From positions 962,798-1,026,797 of the forward strand of contig HG934468.1 of assembly GCA_000723505.1 (NCBI GenBank): a DNA stretch of 64,000 bases. The letters run 5' to 3'. A program made the translations under genes and the position numbers. Position 1 is the first letter of the stretch. Every line of letters starts with the position of its first letter. The notes beneath the pieces were generated by a model. It did no database searches. It saw nothing but the letters and a program-made list of their open reading frames with translations, and was not told the origin of the DNA. Shown one piece after another: positions 8,609 through 17,017 of this stretch. The stretch is from Mucinivorans hirudinis (GTDB lineage Bacteria > Bacteroidota > Bacteroidia > Bacteroidales > Rikenellaceae).

Positions 8609-10096
8609 CTAAAATTGAAAATATATAAACGGTTGCACATCAGCCGACTTAATATGCATCACCACATATATTATCAAGGTAATAATGACCGCCTTTGCCC
8701 AAAGTGGTACGCGCCCCAAAAACCGTTCGGCTACCATCTCGCTGCTGCGGGGCGCAAAATGCAGCAAGTAGCCCAACCCAATAAGCACCAAAACACCCCA
8801 ATAAGCCCTCGCGATTTCTGCTGCGTTTACCACTGAGAAGTTCGTAAAAATTTGTGAAAGTATCTCTCCCCCCGCAGCCATATTCTCGGCACGGAAAAAA
8901 ATCCACGCAAAACATACTATATTGAAAGTCAAGAAAATCCCCACAACGCGCCACACTCTCTTCATCTCCATACCGCTCACCTTCATCCGCGGGAAAGTGC
9001 CGAGTGCACACTTTTCCGTAGCCAGCGCCACGCCGTGAATACCACCCCAAAGCATAAACCTCCACGCCCCACCGTGCCACAAACCTCCGAGCAGCATAGT
9101 GACAATCAGGTTAATATAGGTTCTAATCTTACCCTTACGATTGCCACCAAGCGAAATGTAGAGGTAATCCTTGAGCCAACTCGACAGCGATATATGCCAT
9201 CGCCGCCAAAACTCCGTAATAGTTGCCGACTTGTAGGGCGAGTCGAAGTTGGGATTGAAGTAGAATCCCAACAGCAGTGCAATCCCTATTGCCATATCAG
9301 AATAGCCCGAAAAGTCACAATATATCTGCATAGCATAGCCATAAACACCCAAAAGATTCTCCAGACCGCTGTACAGCATCGGCGCATCGAAGATGCGGTC
9401 TACGAAATTAAGGCTTATATAATCCGAAATTATCGCCTTTTTGAAGAGACCCGAAACAATGAGAAAGACACCGCGATTAAACATTTCGGGCGTTACAACC
9501 ACCGGATTTTTTGTGATTTGCGGCAGAAAGTCTTTGGCACGTACAATAGGCCCGGCAACCAACTGCGGAAAGAACGAAAGGTAGAAAAGATAATCCACCC
9601 AACGCCTGACGGGCTCAATACGACCACGATATACATCAATGGTATAACTCATTGACTGAAAGGTAAAAAACGAAATTCCGATAGGCAGAAAAATATCACC
9701 CGTCGAAATCCGTCCATCAAATAACTCATCTATGGTCTCCGCTATCAGGTTCGTATATTTGAAGTAGCAGAGGATTCCGAGATTGATACAAACACCTATG
9801 ACTACAAGCATTTTACGCCTCCACTGCTCAGCCGCCCCACTGAGCAGCCAACCAAGGGCGTAATCCGAGAGCGACAGCCCCACTAAAATAAGAAGATACC
9901 AACCGCTGGTCTTGTAGTAGAAAAAGAGCGAAAAGCAGACCACATATAGTATGCGGAGGTTGAGCTGCCTTTTGAGCATCGCATAACCTGCCGTGAATCC
10001 AAGAAATAGAAACAAAAATAGACCACTCGAAAAGATGAGCGGCTCGCCGTTGTTGTAACTCAACAAATCTAAAATTTTCTCAAACTCAAATTCCAT
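8609..10096 (-). CDS. MBOAT family membrane-bound O-acyltransferase
   Basis: A 495-residue polytopic membrane protein of the AlgI/DltB-like MBOAT family, which passes acyl (often acetyl) groups across the membrane onto extracytoplasmic sugars or polymers. Visible marks: LFYLSFFPQLVAGPIVRA (~170-187), the block TEFWRRWHISLSSWLKDY with H301, and GGLWHGGAW with the invariant catalytic His at 341. At least ten hydrophobic helices are apparent. The gene lies 2 bp downstream of an SGNH-hydrolase gene, the usual partner that finishes acyl transfer in the periplasm. The acceptor is unknown; an exopolysaccharide or other surface glycan is plausible. Confidence 0.92.
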   Translation of the reverse strand: MEFEFEKILDLLSYNNGEPLIFSSGLFLFLFLGFTAGYAMLKRQLNLRILYVVCFSLFFYYKTSGWYLLILVGLSLSDYALGWLLSGAAEQWRRKMLVVIGVCINLGILCYFKYTNLIAETIDELFDGRISTGDIFLPIGISFFTFQSMSYTIDVYRGRIEPVRRWVDYLFYLSFFPQLVAGPIVRAKDFLPQITKNPVVVTPEMFNRGVFLIVSGLFKKAIISDYISLNFVDRIFDAPMLYSGLENLLGVYGYAMQIYCDFSGYSDMAIGIALLLGFYFNPNFDSPYKSATITEFWRRWHISLSSWLKDYLYISLGGNRKGKIRTYINLIVTMLLGGLWHGGAWRFMLWGGIHGVALATEKCALGTFPRMKVSGMEMKRVWRVVGIFLTFNIVCFAWIFFRAENMAAGGEILSQIFTNFSVVNAAEIARAYWGVLVLIGLGYLLHFAPRSSEMVAERFLGRVPLWAKAVIITLIIYVVMHIKSADVQPFIYFQF

Positions 10097-10098
10097 AT

Positions 10099-11706
10099 CT
10101 ACCTCAAAGAGTCTAACTTAAAACCTCCCAAGCGGTCAGGCAGTACGAGTGCCGGAGTGGAGAGGGTGGTGAATGAATCCTTGCGAACAATGTTTCGCTC
10201 AGCCCAGCGCGTCGCGGCATCTTCGAGAGATTGAGCCAACCGGCGGGCTATGACCCTTCCACCCTCATATCGTATGTGAGTGTAGTCCTTTGATGCAAAG
10301 TTATTTTTGACGAAAGTTATCATCGAATTTTTGCCGCCCATAGCTTCGTAGGTATTCCAAAAGGCTACTCCACTTTCGCGCGCTGCACGCCGTTGCGCCT
10401 GCGCCATCTTCTCTACAACTGCCATCGAAACCATCTCGCCATTGACATTCTGCGCACGGTCACCTACACCCATAATCATAATCGAAGCATCGGGAAAACA
10501 GCTCTTCACAAATGCCACAACTCGAATTAACTGGTTTGAATAGTTGGTATAGTTGGTCACCTGAGGCGACATAGCGTTCAACCCATATTGCAGAATTATC
10601 AAATCGTAGGGCAATAGTCTGTTGAATTGGCTATTAATCTTGGCATTGGTGCGTGTGAGCTGTATTCCGCTACTGCCGCGAATCGAGTAGTTGTCCACAG
10701 TGACCCCCATATCGCTTTCCATCTCAACACCATATCCGATGAAACCATCAGCATTGCTCACCGACACACTCATATTCTCGATGAGCGAATTGATGTTTAT
10801 CTCCTGAAGATTTGCAGAAGGATCAGGGGTGAATATCTGTTGCAAGGTGTCGTTTATACCAACCGTAATGGTGCTATTTTTTTGATTGATAAACAATATC
10901 TTAGCCTTGGGATAATATCGGAGATTATCACGAAAGGAGACCCCCTTGAATGTGGCTTGCGCTTGCTCTTGGGCGGTTACGAACAGACCGGCAACGGTAA
11001 AGTATTTGCTCATTTCAGACTTTGCGTTGGCACTGTTGGCAAGGTTATAGGTGGTAAAACCCTCGAAGGTGTGCCCCACGGTCGCCCTAAAACCTGCTAT
11101 TGGAGATGCAAAGGAGACGTATCCTACGCCGCTGCCACCGTATCGTTTTTGAAGAATCTCGCGCAGGTCAGCCGTAAAGATGTCGCCCTCGATAAATGAA
11201 TCGCCCATAACAGCAATCCTAACAGGGCGCGAGAGGGTTTCACGCCCGTTGAGTGCCACGAAAAAGTTGGCTAACGTGCTGTCGGCACTCTCAATGACTA
11301 CCTCCTCGCTCGTGTCCGTAAATCGGTCCTCGCGCTGAGTATTGGGACGCTTACCTTTTGCGGGCATAGGCTGCTCCTGCCAATGGGCATATGAGTTTGT
11401 TGTCCAAGAGGTTGTTTTGAGCTCCGTTGTATCGGAATAAGAACGTTTCGGCACAATCTCCATAGTGTCCGTAACGGGAAGATTAGCAGAACTATCTATC
11501 GGAATATTGGCTTGGAAACCTGCTCCGCTCTCATTTTCGGATATTTTTGTTATTTGCGAAAGGATACTACGCCGTGGCAACTCCAGTCCAAAAAGATTGA
11601 GCGGGGGAATAAAAGCTGTGGCAACAAGTAGTATGATGACGGTGAGAGACAGAACGAATGGGTACGCCACGCAGTTATTGTCTCTCTCCTTGCTAATAGT
11701 CTTCAT
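10099..11706 (-). CDS. Membrane-anchored SGNH/GDSL-type hydrolase or acyltransferase
   Basis: A 535-residue product from the ATG at 11706 (the frame opens 51 bases earlier without a better start). One N-terminal membrane anchor (VLSLTVIILLVATAFIPPL, ~18-36) is followed by a low-complexity linker to ~150 and then an SGNH domain. The catalytic Ser is in VMGDSFIEGD (S170), LQYGLNAM supplies the block III Asn, and KDYTHIRYEGG carries the Asp-x-x-His pair. These features match periplasmic partners of MBOAT acyltransferases, and the MBOAT gene follows after 2 bp. It probably acetylates or deacetylates a surface polysaccharide. It could also be a stand-alone carbohydrate esterase. Confidence 0.85.
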   Translation of the reverse strand: MKTISKERDNNCVAYPFVLSLTVIILLVATAFIPPLNLFGLELPRRSILSQITKISENESGAGFQANIPIDSSANLPVTDTMEIVPKRSYSDTTELKTTSWTTNSYAHWQEQPMPAKGKRPNTQREDRFTDTSEEVVIESADSTLANFFVALNGRETLSRPVRIAVMGDSFIEGDIFTADLREILQKRYGGSGVGYVSFASPIAGFRATVGHTFEGFTTYNLANSANAKSEMSKYFTVAGLFVTAQEQAQATFKGVSFRDNLRYYPKAKILFINQKNSTITVGINDTLQQIFTPDPSANLQEININSLIENMSVSVSNADGFIGYGVEMESDMGVTVDNYSIRGSSGIQLTRTNAKINSQFNRLLPYDLIILQYGLNAMSPQVTNYTNYSNQLIRVVAFVKSCFPDASIMIMGVGDRAQNVNGEMVSMAVVEKMAQAQRRAARESGVAFWNTYEAMGGKNSMITFVKNNFASKDYTHIRYEGGRVIARRLAQSLEDAATRWAERNIVRKDSFTTLSTPALVLPDRLGGFKLDSLR

Positions 11707-12290
11707 AAACGTAACTAAAAATCGCTGCGAAGATACTAAATTACTTCTAAAAAACAATGAGAGAATAAGAAAGAGGGTTCAGTTTTCTCTCACGACTTTT
11801 TACGAGTTACTTGATCCACCGATTCTTGGCTGGTGCTATCGCCGTCTGACCCGCAAATGATGTTATAAAACACAATAAAACAGAAGTATATCTAAAATAA
11901 ATTACAGCTTTTAGCCATTTTTTTACAGCTTTTATTGTGATTATTATTCCGACCTTTGCGCCGCTAAATGCGAGAGATTGCATCTGACCAAAGAAAAAGT
12001 TAGAAATTTAAATTTTCAAAGATGGCTTTGTATGTGTAGAGAGTTGGGATAAGTAGTGGATATTCTTAGGGGGACTTCTAAAAATTCATAAAATTCCTTC
12101 AGGGGGCTCTATCGTGTAGATAATTTTGATTTGTTTCATACATCTTTTGCATTCATCATCAGGGTTCTACGCCCGATATCACCAAAGGATAATCAATTCA
12201 AAATCTGTATGAAATAAATTGAGAGTTTTCAAAAATGAATTACAGGAAATTCACTTAATTGTGTTAATACACATCAATACTGTATTTGAT
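11707..12290 (+). other. Non-coding stretch between the SGNH gene and the lipocalin-like gene
   Basis: I find no convincing gene in these 584 bases. The sequence is AT-rich, and TTACAGCTTTTA occurs twice around 11900-11935. One copy of the dispersed intergenic motif TTAGGGGGACTTCTAAAAAT lies at 12066-12085. A weak promoter-like box (GACCTTTG, 11951-11958) could serve the genes to the right. The short reading frames here lack homology that I can recognise. Confidence 0.5.
12066..12085 (+). repeat. Copy of the dispersed intergenic motif TTTAGGGGRCTTCTAAAAAT
   Basis: The sequence matches the motif also found at 42813, 53094, 53137 (complement) and 53151 (complement). All copies are intergenic. 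This one lacks the facing inverted arm that makes a hairpin at 53097-53153. Confidence 0.55.
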
Positions 12291-12650
12291 ATGGCAGTTT
12301 TTCAAGATGAATCACATAGCGAACAACTGTTAGGTATTTGGAGTAAACTGGGTAGCTTTCAGTTGGAAATGGGGGCAAATGCAATGGTAAACTACATTGA
12401 AAGGTACACTTTCAAGCAAGACGGAACAGGAACGCACTCGTATAAAGATGATTCTGAACTGCCGACGCAGGATACTTTTTGCGAATTTGAATTCTACGTG
12501 GAGCACAATCAAATTGTTTTTCAGTCAAGCGGTTCATTCTATGATTATGCAGCCATAGATTTCAAGATGAATGGTAATGAACTGACATTCGATTATAACG
12601 GGGTCGAGGAGGTATATATTAAAGAGCGTTCGTATACGGCTGATGTATAA
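12291..12650 (+). CDS. Lipocalin-like small protein, function unknown
   Basis: From the ATG at 12291 the product has 119 residues. It contains LLGIWSKLGSFQLE near the start, then alternating beta-strand-like segments (ERYTFKQDGTGTHSY, FEFYVEHNQIVF, ELTFDYNGVEEVYIK). This GxW-then-strands pattern is common in Bacteroidota lipocalin-like domains. No signal peptide is evident, so it is probably cytoplasmic. An upstream TTG in frame (12219) would add 24 unlike residues and is less likely. The stop is 18 bp before the Rrf2-type gene, so the two may be cotranscribed. I do not know the ligand. Confidence 0.55.
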   Translation: MAVFQDESHSEQLLGIWSKLGSFQLEMGANAMVNYIERYTFKQDGTGTHSYKDDSELPTQDTFCEFEFYVEHNQIVFQSSGSFYDYAAIDFKMNGNELTFDYNGVEEVYIKERSYTADV

Positions 12651-12667
12651 AAATAGTGATTAATATA

Positions 12668-13111
12668 ATGTTGATTGTAACAAGATTGGGTGTAATTGCC
12701 TGCCGATATTTGGTGAAGGGGTACTATGAGAATAGATATATTTCCGCTCCGGAGATTGCCGAATATCATAATATGAATGTACGTGCCCTGATGCCTGCCT
12801 TGCGTCAATTGACCCGGATGGGAATACTCAGAAGCCGCGTTGGTGGCAAAGAACCCGGATTCATCTTCGCCAATGACCCGGCGGAGCTAACCTTATATAA
12901 GATATTGAATGTTTTGGAGGGTGATGCTCAATTTAATTGTTGCAAAGAGTTAATGCCTAACCTAAGATGTGACTGTAAGGATAAAACCCTATGCGGAGTA
13001 TTTTCTTTTTTCAGCGGAGTGATAGACGGTGCCTCTGCCAGATTACGTACTATATCGGTGGCTGATTATGCCGGAAGAGTAACAATAGGATTACCACAAC
13101 ACCTTGAATAA
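12668..13111 (+). CDS. Rrf2 family transcriptional regulator
   Basis: About 147 residues from the ATG at 12668; a GTG four codons earlier (12656) is an alternative. The N-terminal half is a winged helix (RYISAPEIAEYHNMNVRALM, helix-turn-helix ~24-44, then MGILRSRVGG). The C-terminal half has a cysteine group, CCKELMPNLRCDCKDKTLC, in the position where Rrf2 proteins such as IscR or NsrR bind an iron-sulphur cluster. It may therefore sense redox or NO. It sits about 170 bp upstream of the fimbrial operon in the same direction, so it is a candidate regulator of that operon, though this is inference from position only. Confidence 0.75.
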   Translation: MLIVTRLGVIACRYLVKGYYENRYISAPEIAEYHNMNVRALMPALRQLTRMGILRSRVGGKEPGFIFANDPAELTLYKILNVLEGDAQFNCCKELMPNLRCDCKDKTLCGVFSFFSGVIDGASARLRTISVADYAGRVTIGLPQHLE

Positions 13112-13279
13112 ATTGACATAAACTAATTATTAGCATACCAACAGATAACAGTATTTGCGCACATATTAACTCGGCATACTGCCTACGGGAGAGGGAATGC
13201 CCGATTTTACGCCCTAGAAAATCGGCTCAGCAAACAACTCGAATCACTAATAATAAGCCACTTACAAAAGTATTCACAA

Positions 13280-15613
13280 ATGAAAATATTAGGTTACATA
13301 AGAACAATATGCTTTTTAATTACATTGGTGAATTTATTTACAAATGCACACGGGCAGACAATATCATTTCAACGGGAAAGTGATGTGCTGGTGGGTACAT
13401 ATAAGGACAACCACTCGGCACTATCGCAGATAGGGGTCATAATCAGAGAAAATAAAGTAGATATCCTGAACGGTTGTGGATATATAGAACTTGCTTCTGG
13501 GGTGAACACAGAATTTTTGTCTGATAATTTTGTTTTGAATAATGGGGCGATACAAGCATCCGTTGTCAGAGCCTACTTGAGTGCCAAATACGGATTAAAC
13601 AAAAGCACCAATTTCGTATTTCGGTATGAGGGTGGCAATGAATCGAACATAGTAAAGGTGTGCTATGTAAAGGGTTCTGTTCCTGCATCGGCACAACAAA
13701 ATATCTACTACACACAAATAAGCAGAAAAGATATTAATGCTGTCAGCAACATTATTGCCAAGTACGGCGACAAAATCCCTACAATTTCCCACGCAGACAA
13801 TGCGAAAAGTGCGGCATCGCCAACTCAGAGTCCGCAAACGAACGCAATAAAACAACCTGCTGAATCTGTGATTTTCTTCCGCCACGGCAGCGAGACCATT
13901 TATAGGGCTTACAAAGAGAATGTTGCAGGTATGGAGTTGATAGCGGATAATATCAAAGAGCGCCTTGATGATATTCAGTCAGGACAAATGGCGATAAATC
14001 TCACGTCATTTATCCCTGCCGAGCAAAGGCGTAATCCGGCAGCAATAAACCTCGCTTCACTACGTGCGGCGATGGTTCGCCAGTGGTTGATGAATAATAT
14101 TAAGGGCATTAACGAAGAGAATTTCCGTTTTGCGGTATCCACCGACAACAACGAGTCTGTTCGCGTTGAATGCTCACCGGCAAATGGTAACTCACATAAT
14201 AGTAAAATATATTTCACGAAAGAGAAGCAAAATCAAGAGAGAATATCCGAAGTCTTGTCGTGGTACAAAACATCACCAATGGCATCATCAGATATGGAAC
14301 TTGGTGATTATGATATGGATTTTGTCAATCCCGATTTAGACCCTACCGAGATAACAATAATCACGGGAGGCGAAGATGACAAGATTCATATGACCATCTA
14401 TTTCCGTTTAGATAAAGACCTTATCGACCCCACCTATCTAACCAACACCCGTACTCTGAATGCTATTGACTCCCTGATGAGTCTCAAGAGTGCCGAGTAC
14501 ATTGACACATTACGTATAACTGCATTTGCGTCGCCCGAAGGGCCTCCTGTTTATAACCAGAAACTTTCTGAGAGACGTGCCGAATCCTTCAGACAATACA
14601 TTCTGAATAGGTATCCGAAATTCTCTATTTCGTCTGTTCTCGCCCTGGGTAAAGGCGAGAACTGGGAAGGTTTTCGTCGTTTGGCAGAAGCCGACACTAA
14701 TTTGCCGCGAAAAGCCGAGATACTATCCATCATAGACAATCCGAATCTCACCCTCACTCAGCGTGAGGCAAAAATAGTCAGCCTTGATGGTGGTCGCATA
14801 TATAGAGATTATATATACCCCCAATACTACCCCAAGCTGCGTAGTGGAGCATCACTGTTTGTAATCTACAATCCGGCGATGCCTGTAGATATAAATTTTG
14901 AACCTGTTGCATTGTCTGTTGTCGATCCTGAGCCTGAGCCTGAGCCCGAGCCCATAATTGAGCCCGAGCCTATCATTGTAGAGGTGGCAGAGGAGCCCAT
15001 TTATAAGTATATCCGTCCGTTTGCACTCAAAACGAACTTACTCTTTGATATTGCCACTTTGTTTAATGTTGAGCTTGAGATTCCATTGGGCAAGCGTTTT
15101 TCGGTGTTGGGTGAGTGGACTTTTCCTTTCTGGGGAGGATTAGGTAACCGTGGCGGGGTAGCTCCCATTCCTGTCTACTCGGAAAAATATACCCTCCAGA
15201 TGCTCTCGGGCGGATTGGAGCTCCGTTATTGGTTTCCAAGAAGCAAGACATTAGAACAGAAGGCAACTAAGTGGGGCGACTACAACCCTTTGAACGGTTG
15301 GTTCGTGGGTACATATGCAGGAATGGGGTTGTACGATTTTCAGTTTGGTGGCGAGGGGATTCAGGGCGAGTTCTTTATTGCTGCCGGTATCAGCGGTGGT
15401 TTCGCTCACCCCATTGGTAAATACCTACATATGGAGTACTCCGTGGGGGTTGGTTATCTGCAAACTGAATATAAAAACTACACTCCTATGGATGGGCACA
15501 AGGTGTATCAATATCCGGGGCGATATACTTGGTTTGGACCTACCAAGGCAAAGATTTCGCTTGTGTGGATACCCCGATTTAGGGTAAAGAACAGTAAAGG
15601 AGGTGATAAATAA
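13280..15613 (+). CDS. OmpA-like/DUF3575 outer-membrane protein of the fimbrial operon
   Basis: 777 residues with a signal peptide (LGYIRTICFLITLVNLFTNAHG, cleaved near residue 26). The middle region (~370-490) is OmpA-like: IYFRLDKDLIDP, then TAFASPEGPPVYNQKLSERR, which resembles a peptidoglycan-binding fold. A Pro-Glu linker (~551-570) leads to a C-terminal DUF3575 barrel-like domain from ~580 (FALKTNLLFDIATLFNVELE to the end). Proteins of this design are the first genes of Bacteroidales Mfa-type fimbrial operons and probably anchor or stabilise fimbriae at the outer membrane. The TAATG overlap with the next gene shows translational coupling. Confidence 0.8.
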   Translation: MKILGYIRTICFLITLVNLFTNAHGQTISFQRESDVLVGTYKDNHSALSQIGVIIRENKVDILNGCGYIELASGVNTEFLSDNFVLNNGAIQASVVRAYLSAKYGLNKSTNFVFRYEGGNESNIVKVCYVKGSVPASAQQNIYYTQISRKDINAVSNIIAKYGDKIPTISHADNAKSAASPTQSPQTNAIKQPAESVIFFRHGSETIYRAYKENVAGMELIADNIKERLDDIQSGQMAINLTSFIPAEQRRNPAAINLASLRAAMVRQWLMNNIKGINEENFRFAVSTDNNESVRVECSPANGNSHNSKIYFTKEKQNQERISEVLSWYKTSPMASSDMELGDYDMDFVNPDLDPTEITIITGGEDDKIHMTIYFRLDKDLIDPTYLTNTRTLNAIDSLMSLKSAEYIDTLRITAFASPEGPPVYNQKLSERRAESFRQYILNRYPKFSISSVLALGKGENWEGFRRLAEADTNLPRKAEILSIIDNPNLTLTQREAKIVSLDGGRIYRDYIYPQYYPKLRSGASLFVIYNPAMPVDINFEPVALSVVDPEPEPEPEPIIEPEPIIVEVAEEPIYKYIRPFALKTNLLFDIATLFNVELEIPLGKRFSVLGEWTFPFWGGLGNRGGVAPIPVYSEKYTLQMLSGGLELRYWFPRSKTLEQKATKWGDYNPLNGWFVGTYAGMGLYDFQFGGEGIQGEFFIAAGISGGFAHPIGKYLHMEYSVGVGYLQTEYKNYTPMDGHKVYQYPGRYTWFGPTKAKISLVWIPRFRVKNSKGGDK

Positions 15614-16902
15614 TGAAGAGTCTGAGGTATTTATTGATGCTAATCGTATCGGCTATAATATTAAATAGTTGTTACCGCGATGAATTATGCTACCTGCACC
15701 CCGATGGTGTAATGATAGAGTTACAGGTGGATTGGAGTTATTCACGGCTTTTGCCCAACAGTGCGACACTGGTCATACACCGTGCCGATGGCAGCCACTA
15801 CAAGACGTTGGAGATGGAGAATCCTCGCAAACAACTCATTGACCTGCCCGTGGGGGAGTATCACCTGACGGTCGTAAACGAGTCAATAAGTGACGATGGA
15901 CCGCACGCTGCAACGCTTGCCTATCGGAACATTGATAGGTGGGAGAAATTCGAGGTGTTCTCAAGGGATGATTATTTGATAGACGGCGGTGGATATATCT
16001 CCTCCAAGGGCAAGACCCCATATCGTGTTAGTCCCGACACCTTGGGTGTGGATAGGATAATGAACCTCAGCATTACTCAGGATATGATAAATCGTTACCA
16101 TATCCACCCCACACCCGAGGATGAGGCTAACCATTTCAAGGCAGATACTATAATTTATATGTTGCCAAAGAGACCATTTTCGGTAACTAATATGAAGATT
16201 AATTTTATCAATTTCAAGGGTTACACTATATCCAAGCTCTATCCTCCTATGCTTTATGGTATGGCAGAGAGCTACTATTTGTGTACAAATAGATATTCGA
16301 CTCACGCCATCAATCACGCGATAAATTTAGCCCCTAAATTAGCCACACGAGTAGGCGCAGATACAACATCATACATTGGTTCGTTTACGGTCATCGGACT
16401 TTTAGACGGGCTACACCCCGGACAAGCCATAAATCCCGACTACCGACTTCAGATAAGATTGCTGCACCAAGGGGGCGTTGTAATTAAGGATATCGACCTC
16501 CATCGGGAGGCTATAATGGAGATTATCAAAGAGCCCGACCACGACCACCCCGAAGACCACATCAACATAGAGGTAGATATAGAATTGGAGGAGTTGATAG
16601 AGACGGGCGAGGGTATGGATGCCGAGCTGGAGGATTGGGACGACCACGATGTTCCACTGGATGCACCCAACATCGTCTTTTTCAACCCGAACGGTGGCAT
16701 AGGCAATGCTTATTGGAGTCGCGGAAATATCGGAACTACAATCATTGTGCCTACTCCCGTGTTTTTACCTCCAACAGGGGGTGAATTCAAAGAGTGGAAT
16801 ACCAAGGCGGACGGCACGGGAGTGAGCTATCTGCCACCCACGACAGTTATTATGCCCCGCGGCGGAGTGATACTTTATGCTATCTGGCAAAAGAAGAGTT
16901 AG
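15613..16902 (+). CDS. DUF5119-type lipoprotein of the fimbrial operon
   Basis: 429 residues. A lipoprotein signal ends at LNSCYRDE (Cys ~20). Residues ~25-330 match the pattern of DUF5119 proteins encoded next to fimbrillins (LHPDGVMIELQVDWS, LPVGEYHLTVVNES). The last ~65 residues look like a Listeria/Bacteroides repeat-type cell-surface module (VFFNPNGG, FKEWNTKADGTGVSY, GGVILYAIW). A short acidic linker precedes it. It probably acts as an assembly or minor subunit at the cell surface. The start codon overlaps the preceding stop by one base. A 115-bp AT-rich gap separates it from the first fimbrillin gene. Confidence 0.75.
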   Translation: MKSLRYLLMLIVSAIILNSCYRDELCYLHPDGVMIELQVDWSYSRLLPNSATLVIHRADGSHYKTLEMENPRKQLIDLPVGEYHLTVVNESISDDGPHAATLAYRNIDRWEKFEVFSRDDYLIDGGGYISSKGKTPYRVSPDTLGVDRIMNLSITQDMINRYHIHPTPEDEANHFKADTIIYMLPKRPFSVTNMKINFINFKGYTISKLYPPMLYGMAESYYLCTNRYSTHAINHAINLAPKLATRVGADTTSYIGSFTVIGLLDGLHPGQAINPDYRLQIRLLHQGGVVIKDIDLHREAIMEIIKEPDHDHPEDHINIEVDIELEELIETGEGMDAELEDWDDHDVPLDAPNIVFFNPNGGIGNAYWSRGNIGTTIIVPTPVFLPPTGGEFKEWNTKADGTGVSYLPPTTVIMPRGGVILYAIWQKKS

Positions 16903-17017
16903 ACGATAATGGTTATCAAAAATCAGGTAGTATCAAATTTATTAACGCACTATTAAATTAATATCAAAAAAAGAAAACCTTATTAAAACCAATTTTATTA
17001 ACAAAAAAAACAAAAAA

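Noticed and set aside
11780-11870. Possible remnant gene on the minus strand (FAGQTAIAPAKNRWIK frame)
   Set aside because: Only about 20 codons are open and I cannot tie them to a family.
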